A stretch of DNA of 64,000 bases. It comes from Paraglaciecola sp. MB-3u-78 (lineage in GTDB: Bacteria > Pseudomonadota > Gammaproteobacteria > Enterobacterales > Alteromonadaceae). The number at the start of each line of letters is the position of its first letter. Position 1 is the stretch's first letter. Of the stretch, positions 46,161-54,846 are shown piece by piece. Under the pieces are notes generated by a model, which ran no database searches, was not told where the DNA came from, and worked only from the letters and a program-made list of their open reading frames with translations. A program made the translations under genes and the position numbers. Location: contig NZ_PJCF01000003.1 of assembly GCF_002835935.1 (NCBI RefSeq), positions 558,001-622,000 of the forward strand. The letters are read 5' to 3'.

Positions 46161-47614
46161 ATATGGAGCTTTTAAGTTTACTGATTTTCTTACCTCTTCT
46201 ATGTGGTGCAGTAGCCTGGTTTGCCGAGAAAAAATTGAGGGGTTCAGGTAATTGGATCACCTTGTTCAGTTTAACTGGATTACTGCTATTAAGTTTTTAC
46301 TTAGGTAGCTTAGGCGATAGCAGTTTAAGTTGGTCTTGGTTTGCGCGCTTTAATATTCATTTTGCCCTGTTGTTCGACGGTTTAGCCTTATTAATGGTGG
46401 TATTGACCCTCGCTCTAGCCATATTAGCGGTAGCGGTTTCCTGGCGCGAAATCGAACAACACAGAGGTTTCTTTCACTTCAATTTACTGTTCAGCGTAGC
46501 GGGTATTATTGGTGTATTCCTGGCTGCTGATCTATTCCTGTTTTTTGTGTTTTGGGAAGTGATGTTAATACCCATGACCGCACTTATATTAATCTGGGGT
46601 CATGAAAAGCGCCGCTACGCTGCAATTAAATTTTTCATCTTCACCCAAGCCAGTAGTTTATTGATGTTAGTGGCGATCATCGCACTGGCCTTGGAACATC
46701 AGACACAAACCGGCTTTTTGAGTTTCAGTTTGGCCGAGTTACAAATTTTGGGATTTGCGCCTAAAACGGAATACTGGTTAATGCTCGGTTTCTTTATCGC
46801 GTTTGCGGTGAAATTGCCTATGGTGCCCTTACATAGCTGGCTACCTGACGCCCATACCCAAGCTCCCACTGCCGGCAGTGTTTTGTTGGCGGGTATCTTA
46901 TTAAAAACCGGCGCTTATGGGCTAATTAGAATCGTGCTACCACTATTCCCAAACGCCACTATGGAATTTGCCCCTATTGCAGTGACTTTAGGTGTGTTGA
47001 GTATTATTTATGGCGCGTTAATGGCTTATAGCCAAACTGACTTCAAACGTTTGGTGGCTTATTCTAGTATCAGTCATATGGGTTTTGTGTTGTTAGCGCT
47101 CTTTAGTTGGCAGGAAGTGGCGCTGCAAGGTGCAATATTAACCATAGTCGCCCACGGTATCAGCAGTGCTGCCTTGTTTAGCATGGCAGGTATGATTCAA
47201 CATAGGATCCATAGCCGCGAAATCGGTAGCATGGGTGGCATGTGGGCCAGCGCGCCCAAAATGGCCACCATCACCTTGATCTTTGTTATGGCTGGCATAG
47301 GTATGCCGGGTATGGCTAATTTTAATGGCGAGTTGTTTACCTTACTAGGAAGTTATCAAGTATTTCCCACCCACACTATTATTGCCGCATTGGGCATTAT
47401 TGGCTCGGCCGTGTATGGCTTGCATCTTTTCCAGCGAGCGTTTCAGGGGCCGACAAACATCGACATAAGCGATTTACGGATGCGCGAACTGGTGTATACC
47501 AGCTTATTGGTTGTGGCCTTATTCTATTTTGGTTTACAACCTCACATCATACTTGACCTCAGTGCCGACACCCTGAGCAGTTTGTTAAGCATCGCGAAGG
47601 AGGCAAAACCATGA
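46148..47614 (+). CDS. nuoM: NADH-quinone oxidoreductase subunit M
   Basis: A 488-residue antiporter-like subunit with FWEVMLIPMTALILIWG (key Glu), LHSWLPDAHTQAPTAGSVLL and YSSISHMGFV. The ATG at 46148 lies inside the end of nuoL with a GGGAGG site 6 bp before. The ATG at 46163, 2 bp after the nuoL stop, gives a more usual N-terminus (MELLSLLIFLP), so either may be used. Confidence 0.95.
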   Translation: MVVVNMELLSLLIFLPLLCGAVAWFAEKKLRGSGNWITLFSLTGLLLLSFYLGSLGDSSLSWSWFARFNIHFALLFDGLALLMVVLTLALAILAVAVSWREIEQHRGFFHFNLLFSVAGIIGVFLAADLFLFFVFWEVMLIPMTALILIWGHEKRRYAAIKFFIFTQASSLLMLVAIIALALEHQTQTGFLSFSLAELQILGFAPKTEYWLMLGFFIAFAVKLPMVPLHSWLPDAHTQAPTAGSVLLAGILLKTGAYGLIRIVLPLFPNATMEFAPIAVTLGVLSIIYGALMAYSQTDFKRLVAYSSISHMGFVLLALFSWQEVALQGAILTIVAHGISSAALFSMAGMIQHRIHSREIGSMGGMWASAPKMATITLIFVMAGIGMPGMANFNGELFTLLGSYQVFPTHTIIAALGIIGSAVYGLHLFQRAFQGPTNIDISDLRMRELVYTSLLVVALFYFGLQPHIILDLSADTLSSLLSIAKEAKP

Positions 47615-49059
47615 GTTTGCAAGAATTATGGTTATTACTGCCGGTATTAATTATCAGTGCTGGGATTTTGTTAGTGATGCTGCAAGCGTCTTGGAAACGT
47701 CATAGTGTTATTGCTCAAGGCTTAACGGTGCTGACCCTAGTCTTGGCGTTAGCCGCGTTAATCTGGCAATACCCGAACGATATTAAAACCATCACACTAT
47801 TGTTTGAGTATGAACCCATAGGTGGATTTTTCAGCTTACTGATTTTGATGGCGTGTATTTCTGTGGCCCTATTACAAGGTCCTTACATGGGTAGCTCTTA
47901 TCAGGGGAACAGTAGCAAAGAAGTAGCCGAAGAGTTTTATATTCTACTGCTGCTGTCTTGTTTGGGTGGTATGTTGTTAGTGATGTCGCGACATGTGGGC
48001 AGTGTTATCCTCAGCATTGAATTAATGAGTTTGGCCATGTTAGCCATGCTTGCCTATAACCGTGAGCGTAAAGTCGCCTTAGAAGGCGCGATGAAATACC
48101 TGCTGCTATCGGGTGCAGCGACCAGTGTGTTATTGATGGGTTTTGCGCTACTTTATGCTACCAGCGGACAATTGTTGTTAGTGGATATGCTGCAATCTCC
48201 CATGGGTTTGTTAGCCAAAAGTGGCTTTGTACTGTTACTCGCCGGATTGGCTTTTAAACTATCATTGGTGCCCTTACATTTTTGGACCCCAGATGTTTAT
48301 CAAGGTGCGCCAGTCAACTCCACTTTATTATTAACCACCTTATCCAAAGCGGCAGTGTTCGCTTTATTTATCAAACTGATATTACTGGTACCTGAGGATT
48401 TTGAAGCCGACATGGTACGCATGCTCAGTTGGATGGCTATAGCCAGTATGTTGCTTGGTAACTGGTTGGCATTGCAACAACAAAGTCTAAAACGTTTAAT
48501 GGCGTACTCGGCCATCGCCCATATGGGCTACGTGTTAGTGGCGGGTATTATTGCCATGGGAATCGACCACAGTTTGGTATTAGAAGGGGTCAGTTATTAC
48601 TTGTTGGCTTATTTGGTCGCCTCTATTTTGATTTTTGCGGTATTAAGCTTGTTATCTAAACTAGATGACCAACAAGACCTAGATCAGCTACCACAATTAC
48701 AGGGTTTATTCTGGCAACATCCTTGGCTTGCGAGCATCATGACCTTAGGCTTTTTGTCTTTGGCAGGTATGCCCATCACTATAGGTTTTATAGGCAAATT
48801 TTACCTGCTGACCTTGGCGGTTAAATTATCCGCCTGGTGGTTAGTCGCCGCCATGTTGGTTGGCAGTGCAGTAGGTTTATATTATTACTTACGGGTTATT
48901 TTCACCTTGTTTGCCCCCTCAAAAAACGAAATACACCAAGCTTCTGGCGCCTATTTTACCAAGATCTGGATCGGCATCATTGCAGCGGGCTTATTGCTGC
49001 TAGGAATATTACCTGGATTATTGGGCGATCAATTACGCAGTATATTAGTGGTAGGCTAA
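47611..49059 (+). CDS. nuoN: NADH-quinone oxidoreductase subunit N
   Basis: The 482-residue antiporter-like subunit ends the operon. Typical segments are SIELMSLAMLAMLAYNRER, LHFWTPDVYQGAPVNSTLLL and LMAYSAIAHMGYVLV. The start overlaps the nuoM stop by 4 bp. After it no gene follows on this strand for 1.1 kb. Confidence 0.95.
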   Translation: MSLQELWLLLPVLIISAGILLVMLQASWKRHSVIAQGLTVLTLVLALAALIWQYPNDIKTITLLFEYEPIGGFFSLLILMACISVALLQGPYMGSSYQGNSSKEVAEEFYILLLLSCLGGMLLVMSRHVGSVILSIELMSLAMLAMLAYNRERKVALEGAMKYLLLSGAATSVLLMGFALLYATSGQLLLVDMLQSPMGLLAKSGFVLLLAGLAFKLSLVPLHFWTPDVYQGAPVNSTLLLTTLSKAAVFALFIKLILLVPEDFEADMVRMLSWMAIASMLLGNWLALQQQSLKRLMAYSAIAHMGYVLVAGIIAMGIDHSLVLEGVSYYLLAYLVASILIFAVLSLLSKLDDQQDLDQLPQLQGLFWQHPWLASIMTLGFLSLAGMPITIGFIGKFYLLTLAVKLSAWWLVAAMLVGSAVGLYYYLRVIFTLFAPSKNEIHQASGAYFTKIWIGIIAAGLLLLGILPGLLGDQLRSILVVG

Positions 49060-49552
49060 GGGGATTTTTAAAACTAAGGTCTTGTTTGTGCTGTCAAATT
49101 TTGGTGATCACAGAGGGGGCGCCAAAAGGATAGACCTTCAAGGTTTCTCCATCTATCTACTAGAGTCGTTATTTTTATTGTTGAGTACCCTAAGATACGA
49201 CCTAATCTTATAGAAAAAAAGCCACCTTTGTAACTATAGCTATAGTCAGCTCAGTAAAATCAAAGAGGGATAATACTAGCCGCCCAAAGTTGTCATAGAC
49301 CCATGGATCAGGGAATAGTGGTTCGTGCCAAAACCCGCCGTTGATGATTGGATAAATCAGCGTCTCTGATAATCCTCAGCTCAATCCTTTTGTCTTATAT
49401 TTCGGTATTTGGAATGGTTTTGATAGCCAATACACATCCAGCGCAGAAACAGCAGTAACTCAGCACTTCTTTCACTAAAACACACCGGTTTGTGTGATTT
49501 AATCCTGTATTTAGGGGTGTGTTTTTGTTGTATTTAAGGATGGCTGTCTTTT
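49060..49552. other. Gene-free stretch after nuoN
   Basis: No coding frame was accepted. It holds the sequence TTGAGTACCCTAA at about 49184, which recurs at about 49806 on the other side of the transposase remnant, and a terminator-like hairpin at 49477-49525. Confidence 0.5.
49477..49525 (+). terminator. Weak terminator-like inverted repeat
   Basis: AAAACACACC pairs with GGTGTGTTTT across 29 bases, followed by further T residues. The large loop makes this uncertain. It lies 420 bp after nuoN. Confidence 0.3.
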
Positions 49553-49785
49553 TTATTTTGGCATAAGCGCAAATACGGTAGCCGCGCTATCAATAGAAAA
49601 CACCGAAGATAAAAATAATAAACGCTCTTCTACCCAACCTCGGCGATGTTCGTAACTCTGCCCTGTAAACTTATCCTTGACGCGGTCACCGCACCACACA
49701 AAAAAGAACGCCGAACACAGCGGGAAACACAATGACAAAAAGGCGTATCGATTAAACTTGTTTGATTCTTACGTGGCTGAGGCAT
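49553..49785 (-). pseudogene. Remnant of a RayT/Y1-type transposase, frameshifted and truncated
   Basis: From ATG 49785 on the minus strand the frame reads [19 protein letters not shown], then CVRRSFLCG. The match continues in another frame as [20 protein letters not shown], then [14 protein letters not shown]. These are the first ~70 residues of REP-associated tyrosine (Y1/IS200-like) transposases, which normally go on to a His-x-His metal site. That site and the catalytic Tyr are missing. So there is one frameshift near 49680 and a 3' loss. Confidence 0.85.
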
Positions 49786-50151
49786 AACAGACCATCCGTG
49801 GTTGTTTGAGTACCCTAAAGTTTAGAACATAACGCCTATTTTGCTATTTTTGAAAAGTGGGTGATGTCTATGTAATTTCGGTGTCTATGTAATTTCGCGG
49901 TGTGGCAAGGGGGGTGGTAATATTTGTGCAACATCCACTTTATCTCTTATAAAGACCGTTTTATCTTTTTTGAATATATAAACATTCGTTCATACTATAT
50001 GTTCTGAAGGTTTGATGAAATTGACTTATCTACAGATGAAATAAATTAATATTACCGCTTATAGTCGCACCTAGCAGCACCTTTTAGATTATCCATATAA
50101 ATTCAACTAATCCCGTCTGGTTACAAACATAAAACACGGTGAGAAATATAA
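49786..50151. other. Upstream region of the large lipoprotein gene
   Basis: No gene is seen. It contains a second TTGAGTACCCTAA (about 49806), a duplicated TGTCTATGTAATTTCG (about 49864 and 49881), and AT-rich DNA that presumably carries the lipoprotein promoter. Confidence 0.45.
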
Positions 50152-53100
50152 ATGATTTTAGGAAACAAAAAAAATTATCTTAAAAAAACAATGTTAATGG
50201 CGAGCTTAGCTTTAGTATTGACAGCTTGTGATGGAGATGATGGTAGTAAATTAACAGAACAAAAAGATGACACAATAGCGCCATCAATCACTTTAATGGG
50301 TGATAATAATTTAACCTTACCTCTCGGGGAGGCCTATCAAGAACCTGGTTCAACAGTTACCGATAATATCGATACAGGTTTAATTGCCAGTGAATCCGGA
50401 AACGTTGATAGTTCAGTGCCTGGTACATATATTATCACTTATACCACATCTGACCTTGCTGGTAATACAGCCACCATCACAAGAACCGTTATTGTTGAAG
50501 AAGCCCCAGCGCCAGAGCCGCCTGTTGAGCCACCAACAGGCGATAACTTAGTGAGTGATGGTGATTTCGAGGCCGGTTTTGGGTCTTGGACCACTGTTGG
50601 AGATGTTACGCTTGAGGCTGGAGCCGTTAAACTATTAGCAGCTTCTGATGGTCAATCAAGTATTAAACTAGCAGGCATTGGCGCAGGCACCCTGACTGCA
50701 GGCCAAGTAGTGACCGTTTCTTTTGATGTGAAAGGCTCTCTTACAGGTGGCGGTGTCGTTAACGGTATTATTCAGACTGTCTCTTCTGCAAACGCGGTAG
50801 TGGCTACCTATGAAATTCCTATGCCTACCCTTACCGCCGAATGGGTCACACATAGCTTTGAGATTCCTATCGGAGATGTTGCGCCTGGGACTGGACTCTT
50901 TAAACTGTTAGCTTTTCAGGGTGGTCAATCAAATATTAAAGACTCTGATTCTGACTTGGGAGTTGATCTTTCTTTCGCCGTGGTATGCGGTGACGTAGAG
51001 GATTGTGAAGTTGAAGCTTACTTCGACAATGTTGGCCTTACATCAGAAGAAATAATTAGCCCGCCAAGCGCTGATGGTTATATTTTCCATTCAGTCAATG
51101 ACGCCTCATATGAGATAGCTTATTGGGGAGAGAATTGGGACACAGGCACCGTATATACTGAGCTACCTGATGACATAAATTACCCTGGAGCATTGGAAAT
51201 TTCAAAAAGTGATGGTTGGGGAACTGTTATAGCATGGGGAAATGAAGATGAAAATTCGATTGATATTTCTGCATTTACCCATGCCAAATTTAAAGTTAAA
51301 ACTGACACGTTTACTTCTGTCGAAGTCTTTGTTCAAAGTGCAACAATGTCCGAATCTAAGATCAGTTATGATCTTTCATCAGGACTTGATTTAGGTAATG
51401 GCTGGCTTGAAATTGAGGTTGCCTTACCTGGCTTTACCGACATGACTTGGTTTGCTCTAAACTTTATCGGAGATGCTGGCACCACGATTTTATTAGCCGA
51501 TGTATATTTCACAACATCAGAGCCAGAGCCACCTGTTGAGCCACCTGTTGAGCCACCAACAAGCGATAACTTAGTCAGTGATGGTGATTTCGAGGCCGGT
51601 TTTGCGTCTTGGGCCACTGTGGGAGATGTGACCATTGAGGATGGTGCCGTTAAACTGTTAGCAGCTTCTTCTGGTCAATCAAGTATTAAGCTAACAGGCA
51701 TAGGCGCAGGCACCCTGACTGCAGGCCAAGTAGTGACCGTTTCTTTTGATGTGAAAGGCTCTGCTAATGTAGGCGGTGTCGTTAACGGTATTATTCACAC
51801 GGTCTCTTCTGCAAACGCGGTCGTGGATACGGATGAAATTCCTATGCCTACCCTTACCGCCGAATGGGTCAGACATAGCGTTGAAATTACTATCGGCTCT
51901 GACGCTGGCATGGGCGTGGATCTTTCTCTCGGCGCGGTATGCGGTGCAGTAGAGGATTGTGCTGTTGAAGCTTACTTCGACAATATTGTCCTTACTTCAG
52001 GCACTAACCCAGGTACTGACCCAGAGCCACCTGTTGAGCCACCCACTGGCGAAAACTTAGTCAGTGATGGCGATTTCGAGGACGGTTTTGCGTCTTGGGC
52101 CACTGCTGGAGATGTGACTCTTGAGGCTGGAGCCGTTAAGCTATTAGCCGCTTCTGCTGGTCAATCAAGTATTAAACAAACAGGCATAGGCGCCGGGATA
52201 CTAACGGCAGGCCAGGTAGTGACTGTTTCTTTTGATGTGAAAGGCTCTGCTAATGTAGGCGGTGTCGTTAACGGTATTATTCACACGGTCTCTTCTGCAA
52301 ACGCGGTCGTGGATACGGATGAAATTCCTATGCCTACCCTTACCGCCGAATGGGTCAGACATAGCGTTGAAATTACTATCGGCTCTGATGCTGGCATGGG
52401 CGTTGATCTTTCTCTCGGCGCGGTATGCGGTGCAGTAGAGGATTGTGCAGTTGAAGCTTACTTCGACAATATTGTCCTTACTTCAGGCACTAATCCAGAT
52501 ACGGACCCAGGCACTGATCCAGGTACGGACCCGGGCACAGACCCAAATACTTCACTTGTAGATATTCTCAAAAATGGTGAGTTCTCGGGCACTGATTTTG
52601 CGCCTTGGAGCACTTTTGGAGCTGTTACGCTTGAGGAGGGAGCCGTTAAAATGTTGGCAGCTTCTTCTGGTCAATCAAGTATTAAACAAACAGGCATAGG
52701 CGCAGGCAGGCTAACGGCAGGCCAAGTAGTAACTGTTTCTTTTGATCTGAAAGGCTCTCTTACAGATGGCGGTGTCGTTAACGGTATTGTTCACACTGTC
52801 TCTTCTGCAAACGCGGTAGTTGATACGGATGAAATTCTTATTCCTGCACCTACCGCTGAATGGGAAACGCATAGCGTTGATATTACTCTCGGCTCTGACG
52901 CTGGCATGGGTGTTGATCTTTCTCTTGGCGCGGTATGCGGTGCAGTAGAGGGTTGTGAAGTGACTGCCTACTTCGACAATATCCGTCTTAGCGCATGGGT
53001 GGAAACAATTGATGATATCCAAGCACCACTAATCACTTTAGTGGGTGACGACGTTGTCTACGTTTTAACTGGTGATACCTACACAGATGCAGGCGTGACC

Positions 53101-54663
53101 ATCACAGATAATGTAGATTCGAATTTAGTTGCTACCGTAGCTGGCGATGAAATTCTTACTGCAGTAGAAGGCGACTACATCACAACTTATGATGTAACGG
53201 ATGCCGCTGGCAATGACGCTGTTCAAGTAACAAGAACCGTTACGGTAAGCTCAACAGATATGGTTGCACCGGTTATTACATTAGTTGGCTTGCCTTCAGT
53301 AACGCTTAGCTTAAATGATGCATACTTTGAACAAGGTGCAACAGCAGCAGATAACGTTGATGGTACTATCACCGCGGATATCATTATTGATGAGTCAGAT
53401 ATTGATACGTCGGCAGTGGGTATTTACACGGTTACATACATGGTGATGGATGCGGCAGGGAACGAGTCGGTACAAGTAACCCGCCAAGTTAATGTGATAA
53501 ACCCAAGCCAAAATATTCTCACCAACGGTGATTTTGCAACGGCATTAGGTGGAGAGTGGATTGTTCAAGAAGGGGCTGCCGATATAGAGATTGTCAACGA
53601 TGAACTTTCGGTAACTAATCTAACTCCAGGTGGTGCACATTGGCAGCCTAGACTCGTTCAGGCCGGCGTGGATCTGATGCCTGGTGTTACCTATGCAATC
53701 CATTTTGATGCAGTGGTCGCAGAGCAGAGAAGTATCGTAGTGCAACTGGGTGAACAGTTTACTAGTGCCCCTTGGTTTGCTGAATTCATGGATGACAAAA
53801 CCGTAGCGTTAACAACCAGTATGGATTCATACAAAGTGATTTTCACTGCCAACGCTAATGCGGTAAATCCGGGGTCCCTTATCTTTGCCTTAGGCGCAGG
53901 TGTGGCCACGGACGTAACTTTTGACAATATCTCAATCAGGGAAATAACAGCAGCAGAGATAGGGCCTGAGATTACCTTAGTTGGTGACTCAGCCGTGTCG
54001 CTTACTGTCGGTGGTGACTACACGGATGCTGGCGCAACGGCCCTTGATAATCTAGAAGGTGATGTAACGGCAAATATCATTACTACTGGTGATGCTGATG
54101 TTGATGTCGACACCGTAGGCGTTTACACCATTACTTACAATGTGATGGGCAATGATGGCAACGCAGCAAACCAAGTCACTAGAACGGTAAACGTAAAAGA
54201 AGAAATCTCTGGACCTGTAGGTACTATTCCTACTGACACTGAGATTGTTAATGGTGACTTTGCAACGGGAAATCTTGAAGGCTGGTCAGTTAATACTGTT
54301 CCTGGTGGAACTGCCACAGCCGAACAAATGGCTGGTAATTGGTCGGCAAAATTGACTGCGGCAGATACGCAAGCGGCAATTATCAGCCAATCAAGTATCG
54401 GCGCAGGCACGTTCACCACAGGGCAACAAGTGACTATTGCGTATGCTATGAGAGGCACATCAAGCGAAGGTGGTGTGGCGCATGTGGTGCTAAGTGGGGT
54501 CCATCTCACCACTACGTCCCCCACTGAACAATGGCAATACTACAGCCAAGATGTCACTGTCGGTGACGCAGGGCTGTCACTGTCACTGATGGCCGAATGT
54601 GGCGCTGTGGCCGAATGTGAAGTTACCGCTTATTTTGACAATGTCAGTATAATGGCAAACTAA
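50152..54663 (+). CDS. Very large surface lipoprotein with DUF5011 and carbohydrate-binding-like modules
   Basis: The 1503-residue product has a lipoprotein signal (LALVLTAC, Cys26). DUF5011-like Ig folds (VGD..T...GxTYxDxG pattern) lie at about 40-117, 945-1025, 1040-1115 and 1270-1350. CBM4/9-like modules starting NLVSDGDFE lie at about 130-300, 470-610 and 625-765, with related modules at 800-935, 1120-1265 and 1362-1503. An ExoP-like beta domain (GWGTVIAWGNEDE) lies at about 305-455. Linkers are acidic and proline-rich (EPPVEPP, TDPGTDPGTDPGTDP). It is probably anchored to the outer membrane and binds polysaccharide; no catalytic domain is visible. Three modules are nearly identical at DNA level. 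It is paralogous to the gene at 54847. Confidence 0.8.
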   Translation: MILGNKKNYLKKTMLMASLALVLTACDGDDGSKLTEQKDDTIAPSITLMGDNNLTLPLGEAYQEPGSTVTDNIDTGLIASESGNVDSSVPGTYIITYTTSDLAGNTATITRTVIVEEAPAPEPPVEPPTGDNLVSDGDFEAGFGSWTTVGDVTLEAGAVKLLAASDGQSSIKLAGIGAGTLTAGQVVTVSFDVKGSLTGGGVVNGIIQTVSSANAVVATYEIPMPTLTAEWVTHSFEIPIGDVAPGTGLFKLLAFQGGQSNIKDSDSDLGVDLSFAVVCGDVEDCEVEAYFDNVGLTSEEIISPPSADGYIFHSVNDASYEIAYWGENWDTGTVYTELPDDINYPGALEISKSDGWGTVIAWGNEDENSIDISAFTHAKFKVKTDTFTSVEVFVQSATMSESKISYDLSSGLDLGNGWLEIEVALPGFTDMTWFALNFIGDAGTTILLADVYFTTSEPEPPVEPPVEPPTSDNLVSDGDFEAGFASWATVGDVTIEDGAVKLLAASSGQSSIKLTGIGAGTLTAGQVVTVSFDVKGSANVGGVVNGIIHTVSSANAVVDTDEIPMPTLTAEWVRHSVEITIGSDAGMGVDLSLGAVCGAVEDCAVEAYFDNIVLTSGTNPGTDPEPPVEPPTGENLVSDGDFEDGFASWATAGDVTLEAGAVKLLAASAGQSSIKQTGIGAGILTAGQVVTVSFDVKGSANVGGVVNGIIHTVSSANAVVDTDEIPMPTLTAEWVRHSVEITIGSDAGMGVDLSLGAVCGAVEDCAVEAYFDNIVLTSGTNPDTDPGTDPGTDPGTDPNTSLVDILKNGEFSGTDFAPWSTFGAVTLEEGAVKMLAASSGQSSIKQTGIGAGRLTAGQVVTVSFDLKGSLTDGGVVNGIVHTVSSANAVVDTDEILIPAPTAEWETHSVDITLGSDAGMGVDLSLGAVCGAVEGCEVTAYFDNIRLSAWVETIDDIQAPLITLVGDDVVYVLTGDTYTDAGVTITDNVDSNLVATVAGDEILTAVEGDYITTYDVTDAAGNDAVQVTRTVTVSSTDMVAPVITLVGLPSVTLSLNDAYFEQGATAADNVDGTITADIIIDESDIDTSAVGIYTVTYMVMDAAGNESVQVTRQVNVINPSQNILTNGDFATALGGEWIVQEGAADIEIVNDELSVTNLTPGGAHWQPRLVQAGVDLMPGVTYAIHFDAVVAEQRSIVVQLGEQFTSAPWFAEFMDDKTVALTTSMDSYKVIFTANANAVNPGSLIFALGAGVATDVTFDNISIREITAAEIGPEITLVGDSAVSLTVGGDYTDAGATALDNLEGDVTANIITTGDADVDVDTVGVYTITYNVMGNDGNAANQVTRTVNVKEEISGPVGTIPTDTEIVNGDFATGNLEGWSVNTVPGGTATAEQMAGNWSAKLTAADTQAAIISQSSIGAGTFTTGQQVTIAYAMRGTSSEGGVAHVVLSGVHLTTTSPTEQWQYYSQDVTVGDAGLSLSLMAECGAVAECEVTAYFDNVSIMAN
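51739..51902 (+). repeat. 164-bp exact repeat within the lipoprotein gene, copy 1
   Basis: Identical to 52225-52388, a distance of 486 bp (162 codons). It lies within the CBM-like modules. Further diverged copies are at about 50715-50870 and 52735-52895. Confidence 0.9.
52225..52388 (+). repeat. 164-bp exact repeat within the lipoprotein gene, copy 2
   Basis: The partner of 51739-51902. Identity extends with few changes on both sides, so the whole module was duplicated or homogenised recently. Confidence 0.9.
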
Positions 54664-54695
54664 ACGTTTGGTTTTTTGCGGAAAGCGGGGGCTTG

Positions 54696-54801
54696 CTGCC
54701 AGCAGTTCTTCGATGACACGGAAGCTAAGTGTAAATCTGTGATAAAGCCACACAGCGTGGCTGATTATTTGGGCTGGATAGCGATATCCGGCGTAATTCA
54801 T
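54696..54801 (-). pseudogene. N-terminal fragment of an IS6-family transposase
   Basis: From ATG 54801 on the minus strand the frame reads MNYAGYRYPAQIISHAVWLY then HRFTLSFRVIEELLA, which matches the conserved N-terminal helix-turn-helix region of IS6-family transposases. After ELLAA the similarity ends. The fragment sits in the 183-bp gap between the two large lipoprotein genes. No inverted repeats were found. Confidence 0.8.
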
Positions 54802-54846
54802 GATGTTATTGAAAAAACCATATCAAATAAATAAGGAACTTAAATT

